From Allium sativum (Eukaryota; Streptophyta; Magnoliopsida; Asparagales; Amaryllidaceae), in NCBI GenBank assembly GCA_030737875.1, contig CM060912.1, forward strand, positions 456,200,310 through 456,264,309: a stretch of 64,000 bases of DNA, given 5' to 3'. The translations under genes were made by a program, and so were the position numbers. The notes below the pieces were generated by a model. It was not told the DNA's origin. It worked only from the letters and a program-made list of their open reading frames with translations, and did not search any database. Of the stretch, positions 25,075 to 37,830 are shown piece by piece; position 1 is the stretch's first letter; each line of letters begins with the position of its first letter.

Positions 25075-28000
25075 TGTAACGACCCAAGGATTTTTGACCT
25101 CGAAAATCGACACAAATTGACTATTTAAGTATCGAGAATACCATATCATTAATAGAAAGAAGTTAGAGGGTGAGAAATTGAAAGAAAGAAAGCTAGAATA
25201 GAAGAAGAAGATCACCACAAAACAAAATCAGAGTAAAACACGAATCTCACAGCGGAACATACAAAATATATTATATTACATATCTTTTGAAATACAAACT
25301 TATAACTGTATATACATACCATTTCCAAGTACAACTCATAACATCACAGCGGAAATAACTCTATATATGACTAATGTCGAAGCCTCCTGCTCTAAGCTTT
25401 TCCAAGTATATCTGTAAAATGCCGACTACTTGATTGCCCGTACAAATTTGGGCACCCAAGAGTTTAGGGTAAAGCAAAACAAAATAAACTCTGGGTCAGT
25501 CATGAGACTGGTGTGAGTAAACACCAACCACTTGGTTTAACTTTTAAAAATCCTTTTCAAAAGAAAAGATAATTGTAAGACCAATCCACACAAAAACACG
25601 GATGGTTTTTACCTTTCGATAACCCAAAACATTCTTTTTAAAAAAAATTATTCTGATATTATAATAGTGTCTAATACAAGTAATTAACAATGTAGCAGAA
25701 CATTTGTATCTCACGCTCCACATGCATAATGTAGAATCAAAAAACGGGCTCTTATTGGGAAATGGATTTCCAACTATGACATGGTATGGAACCACCTTCC
25801 AATCAGTGTACTCTTGAGGGGATACACTGGAGTTCAACAAGAACATCTTGTAACTCATCCACACATGACCGACCATTCATTTTGCATAAATATTCCAAAT
25901 ATATTGTCACCTTACGGTTGGTATACCAACATAACCATTCCCGGGAGATACAGAAATGAAAGAAGTAACAAAATGAATATTCTCTAGACGGTTACAATAT
26001 ACCCTAATTGGGTGCGACCCACTTAGCCATATTGCCTGCCCAAATTTTGTCATTTCCCGGTTGATGAGGCTTAAGGTCATAACGTATCTTCCGATAGATC
26101 ACATCTTCATTTACTTTGAATGCCACATCGTCGTACCCGCCAAATCACAAATTGATTTCCCCAAAAATACCATGGGTATAAAGCTAAGAGAAACGATTTC
26201 CTCCGCTACCAAACGTGAATACGTTTGAATAAGTCAACTTACACAATCTATTAGATATACTCTATCAGACATTCGTCCATACATGTTGTCCTAGGATTTG
26301 GACAAACCGAAGGCACTAACCTATAAATCCATTTTAGGCAATTTTTGCATAGGATCGCCAGAACAGCCCTTGCATAAACCCCGTCTTCAATTTGTCTTCG
26401 ATATATTTGATTTGCAACGCTAATGCCCATACGAAGTGGTTTTTTCAGATAATAAATCTGATCCCGGTCTCTCCATATTGACAACGGAAAAATGGTCAAA
26501 AACTTTGTTAGCCGGTGATTTACCTATTAAAAGAAAACATGCATACAAACAACAGTCGTATTTCTAAATGCAAATCTTACCGATCAATCATCAATCAACA
26601 CTGAGCCCTTTTAAATTGATTTATCAATCATCATTTCATTTCCCAATTTTCCTTTGGTAATTTTATCGGAATATTCTTCCAACTCGCTTCGCCTCTCACG
26701 ATTTCTTGGAAAACGTTACCATATATTCACAACTCCTTATTTCCCATATTTCAAAAATATACATTATTAACGTTGGAAAACATTTCCATAACTTATTCAC
26801 GCATCACTATCCATCAGTCCCTAACCGTAAACTAGTAAGAGATCAATTCCCTAAGTATCAGTCTCGAAGGCCGAAACCAACATCAGATCGACACTTAGAA
26901 AGCCGTTCAACTTAACTAGTCTCCCGTCCGTTTCTAATTTGCTTAACTCCATTCTTAACTTCAAAATCATTTCATATTCTATACTTAGAAAACATCTCTG
27001 GTTATATTTGGAAAACATTTCCAATATCCATTTATATAGATTTAACAAACGTTGTATGAACACTGATTTTAATGATAGTTTTATAATGCATGCTTTCAAA
27101 ATATTTAAAATGTAATGCTGATTCTTTATTTAGAATAACTAAATAATATTTAATTAATTCAATATATTTTAATTAGAACGGAAAGTAAATAGTACCTTCT
27201 TGAATTAGATATAATCGGATTCCCACTTATTGTCCTTTTCCGAATAATCTTTATTTAATTAACATTCCGAATGTCTGAAAAAATCCACTGTTTCAAGTTA
27301 ATTCAATTTCTAAAATTATTTTTGAATTTATCACTTCCAAAATATCACCAATTTCCTTTATCACCATTCCAACTTGCAAAGCGTTTGTTTTTAAACCATT
27401 ATTCACTTTAAACATGAATAATATTCCTTTACAGAAATCTTTACTCATTATATCAATCAAATCTTGAACTTTTTATAAATACCATTACAGGTTAAAAATC
27501 CATTTATCGAGTTATTTTATAAATTCATACCAATATCCCGTCAACTCCTTGCTAATTATATATTAAGTTTATAACTCCTTCTTGCTTACATATTTTATTG
27601 TAAATTATTGGTTTTAAACCATTATTAATTATCCTATAAATTTTCAAATTATATAATATATAATTTCTAAAAATAAATTATTTTAATAACATTCGAGGTT
27701 GCCGAGTTATAATTACAAATCCTTATGGTTTTATTCAATTCATACCCATATTTCGAACCCCGAAATAAATTCAATGATTTCCCTTTCCATTACTCATTTT
27801 TGAATTAACATTAACAGATTATTTAATAAAAATTATTTAGAAATAATTATTTTATTCCATTTATAAATATCGTTAATAAACCAAACCACTTGTTTTTTAT
27901 AATTTAACAAGTTATTATATTCTAGTTAATCGAAATTCCATTTCTATTTTAAAAATAGAAATTCCTTTTTAAAATCCCAGTTTCTTTTCTAATATATTCG

Positions 28001-31000
28001 AATATATTTTACGGTATTTAAAATACCAATTATTTCAGGTCAATGTTGTTCAAACATCCTAAAACACATAATATTCAATCACTGATTATTTGTCACATCA
28101 CACAATTTAATGTATGAAAATACACAATAAAATTGTTGAGGATTCTAGTTAGATCCCTCCAACCTATTTCCCTACATCCACCGATGTTAATCAACATAAA
28201 TGACACTAGTTTCGTATCAATATGAAATATAATAATAAATAGAATTAATATTCAATCAACTGCTCATATATATATAACCGTATTTATAATTTCAACCAAT
28301 TAATAAGGAATTCATCCAAACAACCATCACACAACAATCAATCATCATTTATCAATATTTAATAACATTTATAAAATTATAAAACTGGACAGAGTTAGTG
28401 AATTTACTCACCTTGGTCGTTAACCGTTGAATAACGACTTATGGTCGATGGTTTTAATCGGGCGTTTTAATCTTCCATAAATCTTAACAAGCTCCAAATG
28501 GTTTCTAACCGGCTTCATAACTTAGCCTGTCTCCGTACGGTTCCAATGAATTCAACCATTCGTAATTCTAAGATCGTATGACCATGATATAATATTTACA
28601 CGTTAACACTTTATAAATTTGAAATTAAATTAAACTTAAATTATTTATTACCATTTGGGCCTCACCAGCCCACTAAGCCTACACGTGCCACTACCCTTCT
28701 AACCCGCACTACACTTTTTCTCCCATGAATAAAACTGCGTCCTTTTGTATTTATACCCACAGTGAAAATTTCATCTTCCCCAAACGCTGAAAAAAAGAAA
28801 TGTCGCTCCAATAATATATCTTCCTCCTTTTAAAATGTCGAACTCCCTGCTTAGCACTCGCCTGCTATCTTCATGACCCACGCTCTTTCTCCACCCAAAT
28901 ACGCATGCTGACCTCCTCTTTTTACTCCACTCCTGACGAGTTCCAACCTGCATTCCTATAGCTGCTTCTTTCCATCAAAACGCTTTCTTCCACCATTTTA
29001 AAACTAGCGAGCCTATTGTCCTTGCCGAACACATGAATCCCTGTTTGAATCTCCAAAAGCGTGGAACTCTGTTTTGCTATTGCAAGAACAGCTCACCCCC
29101 AATGCTCCCCTCTCTTTCATGCTTTGCAAGCACATGTGCTTCCCCAGTGCTTGCGTCTTCGGGCTGTTGTAAGCATGCTATAGTGCCATTCGCACACAAT
29201 TTTCAGCAGCTTCGAATCCCCTCACTCCATACTCCAAATATTTTCGAAAAGCTTCCGAACTCAATGCAATATCCCTTCTCCAGTATTTCGGGTGTTCTTC
29301 CCCACTTCACTCACTTACCCCCACATTGATTTATTCACATCTCGAGCTCCACTTTCACGTCATCATTTCCAAGTGCTCATGCTATAAGTAGCGGCATTTT
29401 TATGTATATGTATTTTTAGAGGCTTAGTTTTGTTTTTTTTAAACGAAAGCCATTTAAAACACACAGGCTTCGAAATGTAAAGCAAGGAGATAAAGGTGTA
29501 GGCTCTCGTATTTATAGAACTGGATTTCATCGAGGCCAACGAGTGCATAGTAAGTTCATGCAGAATTTAAGGGGGGCATGTAATGATGTTTAGGTCAGGC
29601 TGGTGGTAGGGAATGTCAAAGTAGCAGAACGTGGTCTGTGATTCATTTTTTTGTAGCTGCTCTTATCCCTGTATTTCTTTAGTGTAGCATAGGTGTATAC
29701 TTAGTCATTAAGTTTAGATTCTAGGCTAGCTGGTTGAAAAGAGTGGGTGCTCAAGATATTGGCCAGCGTGAAATATGTAAGATAGGTAATGGTGTAACAT
29801 TTTGGATCGCAGGCCTCAATTTTTTCCAGTAATGGTGTCATTTAGATAGCATGGTACGCATGCCAGCATGAAAACCATATTATTCAATAAATCCACCTAT
29901 TTGTTTAATCAAAACACGTGCAATACTAAGAAGAAATAGTAGATTGCATGGTACACACTTTTAACCAGAAGAAAGACTAAAACAAGTGCTTTATTCACTG
30001 ATCAGTTGTAAATGAAACATTTACTAAAAAGGTATATAATGTAGCAAAACTTTGGTAATGTTCATGATGCCACTTCATTTTGTTCCAACCCTATAGCCCT
30101 TTTAGAAAGTAAATGACCACATCTTGTTTATTATAAAATTTCAAGGCCATTTCAGAAATATTATTGATAGTTTTCCATTGTCACATAACAATTAGCACAT
30201 ACATATATAAGTTAAATTTTAGGATACCATTCTACACAAAAATTTATTCATTTAAGGACTGCTATCGACAAAAATAAAAATTCCATTGTGATGGACAATG
30301 TGCCACGATCCCAAAAATGTAATCATATAGACAAGTTATATTGTGATATCACAAAAACGTTGATATAGGGTGTAAAATACTTCAAACAAAAAATTGCTTA
30401 TTTTCCAAAATAAAAATTACAGAAAAATTCTATAAATTAAATTAAGTATACGTCTCAAAAATCTTGTCCAAATATGAAATCAATATTTTTATATATAAAT
30501 AAATTGTTATGACTTATAAATGATTCCATGGCGACTATTTGAAAATTTGGTTTGGGCCTAACTTACAATCTATAAGACGAAATCTCCATTTTTCACTTCC
30601 ATTAGAAAAATATAGCTCAGCCGATTCCAACATTTCTTGTTTCATAGAAATCCGACTAATAATGAATCTTGTATATTCAGTTGAACTTCAAAATACCAAA
30701 TAACGAGCTACCGTGACGTTACGTGCTCATTTTAAAATATACTATAATTATTACGTTCAAAACGTCGCTTATAAAATAAATTTATTAATATAACTCGAAT
30801 CTAAATCCAATTAAATATTTTAAATCCTCCAATTCACACAAGATAGCCAATTCAGCTATTTCCGACTATTTCGAAATAAAATTTTATTATCTCATTATTT
30901 ATATTATTTAAATACTCGAAATATTTGAATTCAAACCATTTAAATTATCAAACCAATATATTAAAATAATTAAATAAATAAATTATTCGCTGAAATTCCG

Positions 31001-31010
31001 GGACGTTACA
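25075..31010 (-). repeat. LARD-2 5' LTR (complete, 5.94 kb)
   Basis: On the + strand it starts TGTAACGACCC after the primer site and ends GGGACGTTACA. No domain-bearing ORF was found. The flank 31011-31015 (CGTTA) is the expected right target duplication; the left partner is outside the window. Confidence 0.82.
28748..28755 (-). promoter_or_regulatory. TATA box of LARD-2 5' LTR
   Basis: TATAAATA on the minus strand within GGGTATAAATACAAAAGG, conserved in both LTR copies. It is the likely start region for element RNA. Confidence 0.6.
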
Positions 31011-31324
31011 CGTTATGACTTGTGAACTTAAGTAGATAAAATCATTATTGCGTTCTCTTTGTGTGATTCGTTCAAGCCCATGCAGATGTTTTGTGATAGC
31101 AATCTGCTTTGCATATTGCAAAAAACCCAGTGTTTCATGACCGCACTAAGCGTATTAAAGTTGATTGCCACTTTGTTCATTATGATTTGCAGCAGGGAAT
31201 ATTACTACTTTGTATGTACCTACTGGTCATCAGTTAGCTGATATTTTGACTAAGGCACTTGGTCATCAAAAGTTTGGTTATTTTTTTACACAATTTGGGC
31301 ATTTGTGACCTGCATGCTCCAACT
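31011..31324 (+). pseudogene. Ty1/copia RNase H C-terminal remnant
   Basis: RNase H of copia elements degrades RNA in the RNA-DNA hybrid during reverse transcription. Reading from about 31073 the frame gives [10 protein letters not shown] and then KVDCHFVH, the classic C-terminal copia RNase H signature, with two stops just before it. A frameshift near 31205 leads to [19 protein letters not shown], the usual end of copia pol. Everything upstream is cut off at 31010 by LARD-2. The remnant is certain as copia, and clearly dead. Confidence 0.85.
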
Positions 31325-31334
31325 TTAGGGGGAG
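31325..31334 (+). other. copia polypurine tract
   Basis: TTAGGGGGAG follows the pol end and precedes a sequence with repeated GGATATATTTGATATGG phrases, the presumed 3' LTR. Confidence 0.75.
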
Positions 31335-31575
31335 TAATAGGATATATTTGATATGGCAGGTTATATTTGGATATATTTAACATGGCACCAGGTTATACTA
31401 GGATATAATTGATATGCTATATTCAATTGGTTATATTAGGATATATTTGGTATGGTTATATTTAGTTATATACTTTAGTGTTTCCTGATATGCTCTGGTT
31501 GAACATGTATATATATGGTTTTATTTTGTAATGAAAAGCAAGGTTAATTTTCTCCAATTTTTCTTGATCTTGTCA
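31335..31575 (+). repeat. probable copia 3' LTR
   Basis: It follows the polypurine tract. It contains GGATATA-type repeats, a TATATATGG run near 31508, and ends near TTCTTGATCTTGTCA. No second copy is in the window, so both ends are estimates. Confidence 0.5.
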
Positions 31576-31969
31576 TTGAACGTGGTCAAGTTATTTTAAA
31601 ATGCACTAGAACTTATACAATGTTATAATTTGAAATGCAGTACTCTATTTCAATTATAATCGCATATTATTCAATTATCATTACAATGTTAAAATATTCC
31701 ATATCAAAAAGTATGTATAAAATTTAGCATATTATTCAATTATCATTAGAATTTAGCCACAAACAAAATAAGTTTAATACAGGCAATAACAGTGCACTGT
31801 CCTTAAACTCAGCAAGCAAAGGTTGAATATCAACATGATAATGTGTAAGGAAATCTAGACATATATTGTCCAATTAGTACACGACATCAAAAATTAAGTG
31901 ACAAAAGACAAAAAAAAAATAAGCATATCAGGTGATTATGTAGTAATAATGTTAAAAACATAAAAATAC
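31576..31969. other. AT-rich stretch without a gene
   Basis: No domain-bearing ORF. CATATTATTCAATTATCATTA occurs twice with one start near 31665 and another near 31729. The Helitron's other end might lie here, but no GC-rich terminal hairpin was found. Confidence 0.3.
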
Positions 31970-32316
31970 CTTCGTTGATATTAATCCCCCTCGTCACTTC
32001 CTTCTCTTTATCCTTCTCCCCGCCGCCATTACTGGTTCCACCATTCTCAGCACCAACATCACCCTTTCCACTTCCAAGATAACGACTTTTCAACCAACTC
32101 ATCACCTTATTCCTTTCTGTTGCCTTTCTATCCCTCCTACACCACTCCCAGGTTCTTTTCCCCCATTAGCTGACCCAATTGGTGGTGGTGACGGTGGTGG
32201 TTGCTCATTTGGCTTTGAGGTACTACCACTTTTGCTATCTCCAACTACATCACTACCATTATTCACAGTTGGTATTACTAAAACAAATGGCTTCCAATCA
32301 GAGCTACCCGGAATTA
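31970..32316 (-). pseudogene. exon-like fragment of an unrecognised gene
   Basis: I do not recognise the protein. On the minus strand, a pyrimidine tract ending TTTTTTTAG at 32317 and a donor GAAG|GTATTT at 31969 bound a 347-base segment. It is much richer in GC than its surroundings. One frame gives a hydrophobic WKPFVLVIP stretch, then a serine/glycine/proline-rich linker (PPPSPPPIGS), up to about 32110. The adjacent frame then gives MSWLKSRYLGSGKG followed by a glycine- and charge-rich tail (GGGEKDKEKE). One frameshift near 32105 breaks it. If the Helitron at 35456 reaches this far, it would be a captured gene piece in Helitron orientation. Alternatively it is an exon of a decayed host gene. 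Confidence 0.35.
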
Positions 32317-35300
32317 CTAAAAAAAGGATTCGGGTAGGACTTGGGTCTTCTTAGATTGGTTCAGCTTAAGTTGGTGGATTTTAGATCTATTTGTCAACCC
32401 TACCAATTCTAGATGGGCTTTATATTCCCATTAAAGAAATGGATTCCTGTTCTAGCAAGATGTATTTACAATTGCTACTTGATGCATTTTGAGTTGATCT
32501 TTCTAATATGCACTAATGGGAGGCTTTTCTTCCATTGGTTGTTATTATCTTAGCAGCATATGTTTATTTATAGAATTTTTTCATGCCATGTGTTGATAAT
32601 TTCGTAACCAGTAAAATTTTGTGATATATCATCCTTGCATTTCATTTTTCACATAACAAGAGTAATATGTAATTTAGGTATAACTCTCATTTTAGTGTCT
32701 TAAGGGATCGAACCTAAGAGCACGAAACAAAATTTTGAGACCTTACACTTAAAAATTGACTACTATCAACATCGTGAAACTTCAAATCCGGTTGCTTGCA
32801 TTTTTAATTCTTAATAAAAAAATCACATGTCAATCTACATTCAATGTATAACTAAATAACATTTAAAAATCTTGGCAGGAATAAGCATACACTAAATAAA
32901 GCAAACTTGGCATGTTTGAATATAATGCTTTAACAGTTGTCAATATATCATATGATTAAACAAAGGCAAATATATTGATACTGCCATAGGTTCCTTACTC
33001 CATATATTGATACACAATCAAATATCTCTGATATGGGAAATTTACTTAATAACATTCAAAGTAAAAAAAGACTAAATTGAGAGCATAACAACAAGCAACA
33101 AATTTAAGTACAGAGGATACCTGAAATAACAGAGCTATAACAAAACCAATATAGCGGAAATTGATTATTAAAACTTCTATATGCAGCATTTTCAGATCCA
33201 AAGGTTCATCTTGTTGAAATCATCATTTATCTTGTGTTGAAATCATAAACTAAAAGATGTGAGTTATACTAATTCCCTAAGGTGATAATTGAGTAGTCCC
33301 AAGAAATATTATATGTACATATTTCTTGCCTTTGTTTCATGAATACCAATGAAGTTCCTCGCTAGTTTTATAGTATTGATTATCTCCTAGGATTCTCTCA
33401 GGTAAGTAAGTCCATTATTTGGAAATCAAGACTTTCAATATCCTACTTTGGGAAAATTTCCTATCAACATTAAAGTAATTCTCCTATGACATAAGATGAC
33501 GACTAAGGTAACCTAGTGATGTTGGTTAGAGCGAATATGCCAGTTGAGAAGGCTATTTAAGATTGAGATATCCCTTTCGCCATACTCATTATTCTGCAGT
33601 TTGATTGTTTGTTTTGATGAGCGTAGTAATTGTTTATCGTAAAGGCGGTCTAAATCAAACAAAAGAGAACTGGAAGTTGTAAGGAAATCAATAAACGTCT
33701 AGATAAAAACATGATATAAGAGAATAACCAAAATGCCTCCCTTAAATATTAGTTGTAACTGAATCTAAAGCCGGACTTTTTTATACGTAAGCCTTTTTCC
33801 TCGTTTGAAGATGTCATCTTTACTGGAAATGAACAATAGACGAATTAGCATAGAAAAGGGAAAAGGAAATTGACCATTTACCTCTAGAGGTACATATTCT
33901 CCTCCTCAAAAAGCTAACTTTGCAAGCCAAATTATTATACATGCTCTCATTTCTTCCTAGTTTCAAACCAATAATGCACAAAGGGAAAAATATAATCTTA
34001 AAACTTCAAGACAAATCTTACCTCCGGTATACAACGAAATGAGGGAATTTTTAACATTGTACAAAGAAACCAAAATCTTTCGGGTAAACGTGATGGTTGG
34101 AATCTAGCAAATTCTTCGATTGCTACTCATTTCCGGTTAATGCTTAAGTAATCAATTTTGATATTTTTCAATTACCAACAAATCTTTGTTTATTTGCAAA
34201 ATTATCATTATTATTATGATGATTAAATTTGGTATACATTCAATTCATTTTTAAAAAAAACATTTTTAAAATTAGACTGGTTTAACATTTGTATTGGTAA
34301 AGAATAAAACAATTAAGCAATTTATAAAACCATATCCATAGTTAAAATTCACATACAAACTGTATAATTATGCTAACATGAAAATGTTACACATTTTACG
34401 CATGATATACTTGTTTTAAGAGTAACTATTCTAACTTAACAATACTCACATTTACAACTAAAGCCTAATACAAGAGTGTCTAATTGAAAAAGAAACTATT
34501 CAAAAAAGAACAATCATGCATTAAGCAACTTAAGAAATATGAACCATCAATACGAAGGAACCAGTTGCATGATTCCATGTCCTTGCTACATGGATGTAGC
34601 CAATCCCTACCGACCCCCTATAAAATTATAAAAAGCAGATACATTTATGTTAACAGTAAAGAGGAAGAGAGAGTGAAACATATAAAGAACCCAACATTTA
34701 GAGTTATAATATGATGATATCTTCTGTGAACTAAAGTGGTAAAAGTAAGACATGCAACAATAATTGCTCATTCACCGAACATAGACTGATGTTGTGCTGA
34801 ACACTTATGCCAAATACTTGCTTTGGGACTGAATACCTATGCCAAACACAAACCCTGATTCGCATAGTATGAAATTTAACAGTAAACTGAAAAAAACAAA
34901 TTAAATTGTACCTAAGAAAAAAAAGCCTAATTGATAAGAAAACCCTGAATCACCTTCTTCCCTTTTTGTATTTGCCACCCATCCACTTAGATTTAATTCC
35001 ATTTAATTCAAGTTAGACCATAGTACATAAGACTTTCATGGTTTATGTTTTAACAATTTCAAAGAAGTGTACTTGAGAAAAAAGTCTGATTGATAATAAG
35101 AAGTTTACCTAAGCAAAAAAAAGACGATTGATAAGAAAACCCTAAATCGCCTTCTCCCTTTTTTCGTATTTGTCAAACCTCCGCTTCAATTCCACTTCGA
35201 TTCAATTTAGTATAATTCAAGTTTGACATTAGTAAATGTGAATGATTGTTGCGAATGAGATGAGAAATAAAGAGTAATCAACATTAGAGAGATAGTGGAA

Positions 35301-35429
35301 ATGTGGATTGAGGAAACTGGAGAGAACCGAACCATCGTGTAAATTGAGTGCAGATATGACTAAGAGCGACGAAGTGAAATTGCAGGGGAATTTTTGGAAT
35401 TTCAAATAGACGCCTAGTAAAATAATGCA
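32317..35429 (-). mobile_element. possible Helitron body, no recognised gene
   Basis: This AT-rich stretch lies inward of a Helitron-like 5' terminus. I see no Rep/helicase or RPA-like motif, so any Helitron here would be non-autonomous. Its 3' end (CTRR after a hairpin) was not located. An imperfect direct repeat fills 34908-35235. Confidence 0.35.
34908..35235. repeat. imperfect tandem repeat near the Helitron-like end
   Basis: A ~125-bp block containing TTGATAAGAAAACCCT and AATTCAAGTT at 34908-35033 recurs at 35104-35235. A shorter third piece (TGATTGATAATAAG) lies between, near 35085. Confidence 0.65.
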
Positions 35430-35456
35430 ATGAATTTTCTTTATTATTAGTAGAGA
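35430..35456 (-). mobile_element. Helitron-like 5' terminus
   Basis: The minus strand begins TCTCTACTAATAATAAAG, preceded by A. That is the A|TC start and TCTCTACTAATAAT-type terminus typical of plant Helitrons. It interrupts a copia LTR, which supports a true insertion end. The other end is not found. Confidence 0.55.
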
Positions 35457-35648
35457 TTATCTCATGTTCAAGTCACTTACTTGAAACTCTATAACTATGT
35501 ATTATTATTCTAAGGATTTTCATTATGTTAATATTTAAACTACACAGTAAATATAACATATCATAATCTTTTATTCAAAATAAAATGTAACGTCAACATT
35601 GTTATTAGTCACATCTAATGGATTGCCTCTAAGGCACAAACTCTAACA
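35457..35648 (-). repeat. copia-2 3' LTR start, interrupted
   Basis: On the minus strand the LTR starts TGTTAGAGTTTGTGCC directly after a polypurine tract, a common start in plant copia elements. It stops after 192 bp at the Helitron-like end. Confidence 0.65.
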
Positions 35649-35658
35649 ATCTCCCACT
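35649..35658 (-). other. copia-2 polypurine tract
   Basis: AGTGGGAGAT on the minus strand immediately precedes the LTR start. Confidence 0.75.
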
Positions 35659-37340
35659 TGCACTAGAGTCATCATTCATGTATCATATACCCATGAAAAT
35701 ATTGTGACTATCATTCTCCTGCTGCGATAGAGTTTTAGTGAGTGGGCCTGCAACATTATTATCTATTGGTACTTTGCAGATATGCACATCTCCTCCACAA
35801 ACAATTTCACAGATGAAATTATATTTCTTAAATATGTGTTTGGATCGATAATGAGATCAAGGTTTCTAGTCCTGATCAGCAGCTCCATTGTTATCACAAT
35901 GCAAAAACATTGGATCAACAATGGATTAAGTTCAATAATGAACTTCTTAATCAAAACATCCCCCTTCGTAGAATAAATACCTATTTCTTGGTTTAAACTA
36001 ACATCATTTCTCGATAAATAATATGTTATCAATATATAATATTAGGATTATTAGGTTAATCCCACTAGATTCCTTGTCCACACAGGATTCAATGTTGTTT
36101 TGTGGTTCTCGTGATGTTTTGAGTCCTACTTTATTCCCTCGGTATTTCAGAGACTAGTTCTCCTTTTAAAAGGTACAATTTCGAGCAACAAACATTTTAT
36201 TATCAGAGGGTTTACAGAAATAATATTCTTTTGCTTCTTTCAGATATTCCACAAAATAATACTTATCAGATTTGGAACCAAGCTTGTTAGAGGCAAGACG
36301 TTTAACAAATGCCTTACATCCTAAATCTTCATAAAAGACACACCAGGACATTTCCTAGTCCATATCTTATATAACGTCTTCAGAATCATCTTACTACGAT
36401 TATAATTAAGTATGAACACAATTGTTTCAAGGGGATAACCCTAATATTTATTGGAAGATCTGTATGACTCATCATTGATCATACCATATCTTATAAGGTG
36501 CGACTTCTCCTTTCGGATACACCATTCTAATGTGGTGTTCTAGGTGGATTGAGTTGAGAGACAATTCGATACTCTTTTATATATTCATTAAATTAATGGC
36601 TTAATTATTCTCCTCGATATGTAAAAAAAAGTCTTTATATTCTTTCAAAATTGGTCTTGAACTTCATTTTGAGTTCTTTGAACTTTTTAAAGGATTCTGT
36701 TTTGTGTTTCATAAGATACACATGGTCGTATCTACTGACGTCTTTAGTAAATGTAACGAAGTAATAAAACCTACCTCTAACCGATGTACTCATCGGTCCA
36801 CATACGTCACTATGTATAAGGCCCAGTACATCACTATACCGTTCACTGTGTCCAATGAAAGGTGTTTCAGTCATTTTGCCTTATAGACATGATTTGCATT
36901 CTTCATATGATTCGAAATCAAATTACTTAAAAATTTCATTATTATGAAGTTTTGATATGAATTTCTTATTTATATGGCCTAAATGACTATGCCAAAGGTA
37001 TTTTGGATTCAAATCATTAGATTTAGTCCGCCCAGTATTTATGTTACAATCAAGCATATCAAAGTTAAGGATTTACAAAGATTGTTAACTAATTGAGCAT
37101 TTCCATAAGATATTTCATTTAGTAAAAAGAAAAATAATATTCCTTTTATTACAAACGAAACTTCAAACTTGTCTAAATAAGATACGAAATAACATTTATC
37201 ATAACGTAATTAAATAACAACTATCTTTTATTACTTAATTAAGCCAGTGGTTAGGTCAAGAGGAAGCTTTCCATGGATAATGCAACAACATTTGCTTCAT
37301 TTCCACTAGTAAGTCTACTTTTCTTTTTGCCGGAGATTTT
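35659..37340 (-). pseudogene. pol: copia-2 pol remnant: integrase and RNase H, reverse transcriptase deleted
   Basis: Copia pol encodes protease, integrase, reverse transcriptase and RNase H in that order. On the minus strand 36874-36635 reads GHSERYSDVLGLIHSDVCGP, the start of the integrase core. Around 36540-36440 are fragments of NGVSERRSRTL and MMSHTDLPI. 36351-36166 reads GCKAFVKRL...KSDKYYFVEY, the region before reverse transcriptase. Then RNase H pieces appear at 35900-35700 (CDNNGA; SKHIFKKYNFICEIV; HICKVP; PLTKTL). No reverse transcriptase motif lies between, so about 1.5-2 kb was lost. Stops and frameshifts occur in every segment. A lysine-rich stretch near 37320 may be upstream gag/protease. 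Confidence 0.75.
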
Positions 37341-37775
37341 TCAATTCTTGCAAATTGACATACATATATGTAATCCATATCTAGTATTTAATACCATAGA
37401 TGTATAAGTAGATAGTTATAACAATTACACCTTATTCGGTTGAAGTCATACTTCAATTTTTCCTTTTAGATCTTCTATATTTGTAAAAAAATTACGTTTC
37501 AATTTTGTTTGAGGACATTCCTCAAATTTCGATGTTAGTCGAGAAATTTGATTTAATTCAGTTTGTCCATCTTAAGAATCAATTTTAATAATAAATTATC
37601 GGAGTTTTTTATCATTGAATATCTATATTAAATAATAAATAATAAAACAATGATAAATAAATTTGCAATATATACACACACACACAAATTTTGACAATCA
37701 AAATTATATAGAACATTGCATATTAAAATAATTGTAAAATTAAAACTAAATTATGCTCCCACCCAAATCAACATC

Positions 37776-37830
37776 CATATATATATATATATGTGTGTGT
37801 GTGTATGTATGTATGTATGCATATGTATAT
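37776..37830. repeat. (AT)n(GT)n(GTAT)n compound microsatellite
   Basis: AT units pass into GT and then TATG units, ending near GCATATGTATAT. Confidence 0.9.

Larger units (their letters stand above)
20237..31010 (-). mobile_element. LARD-2: second giant-LTR non-autonomous element, truncated at left
   Basis: The block 20237-23563 matches 27821-31010 as a direct repeat. The sequence between is 25075-27820 (rest of the right LTR) plus a 1.5-kb interior. Minus-strand sense is shown by the primer site at 25062-25073 and the polypurine tract at 23564-23580. The right LTR is 5.94 kb; the left one is cut at LARD-1's end and about 2.7 kb of it is missing here, presumably left of the window. No gag or pol frame exists. 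LTR ends TGTAAC..CCCGGAATTTC and the region around 25400-25540 resemble LARD-1, so the two are related families. Confidence 0.8.
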
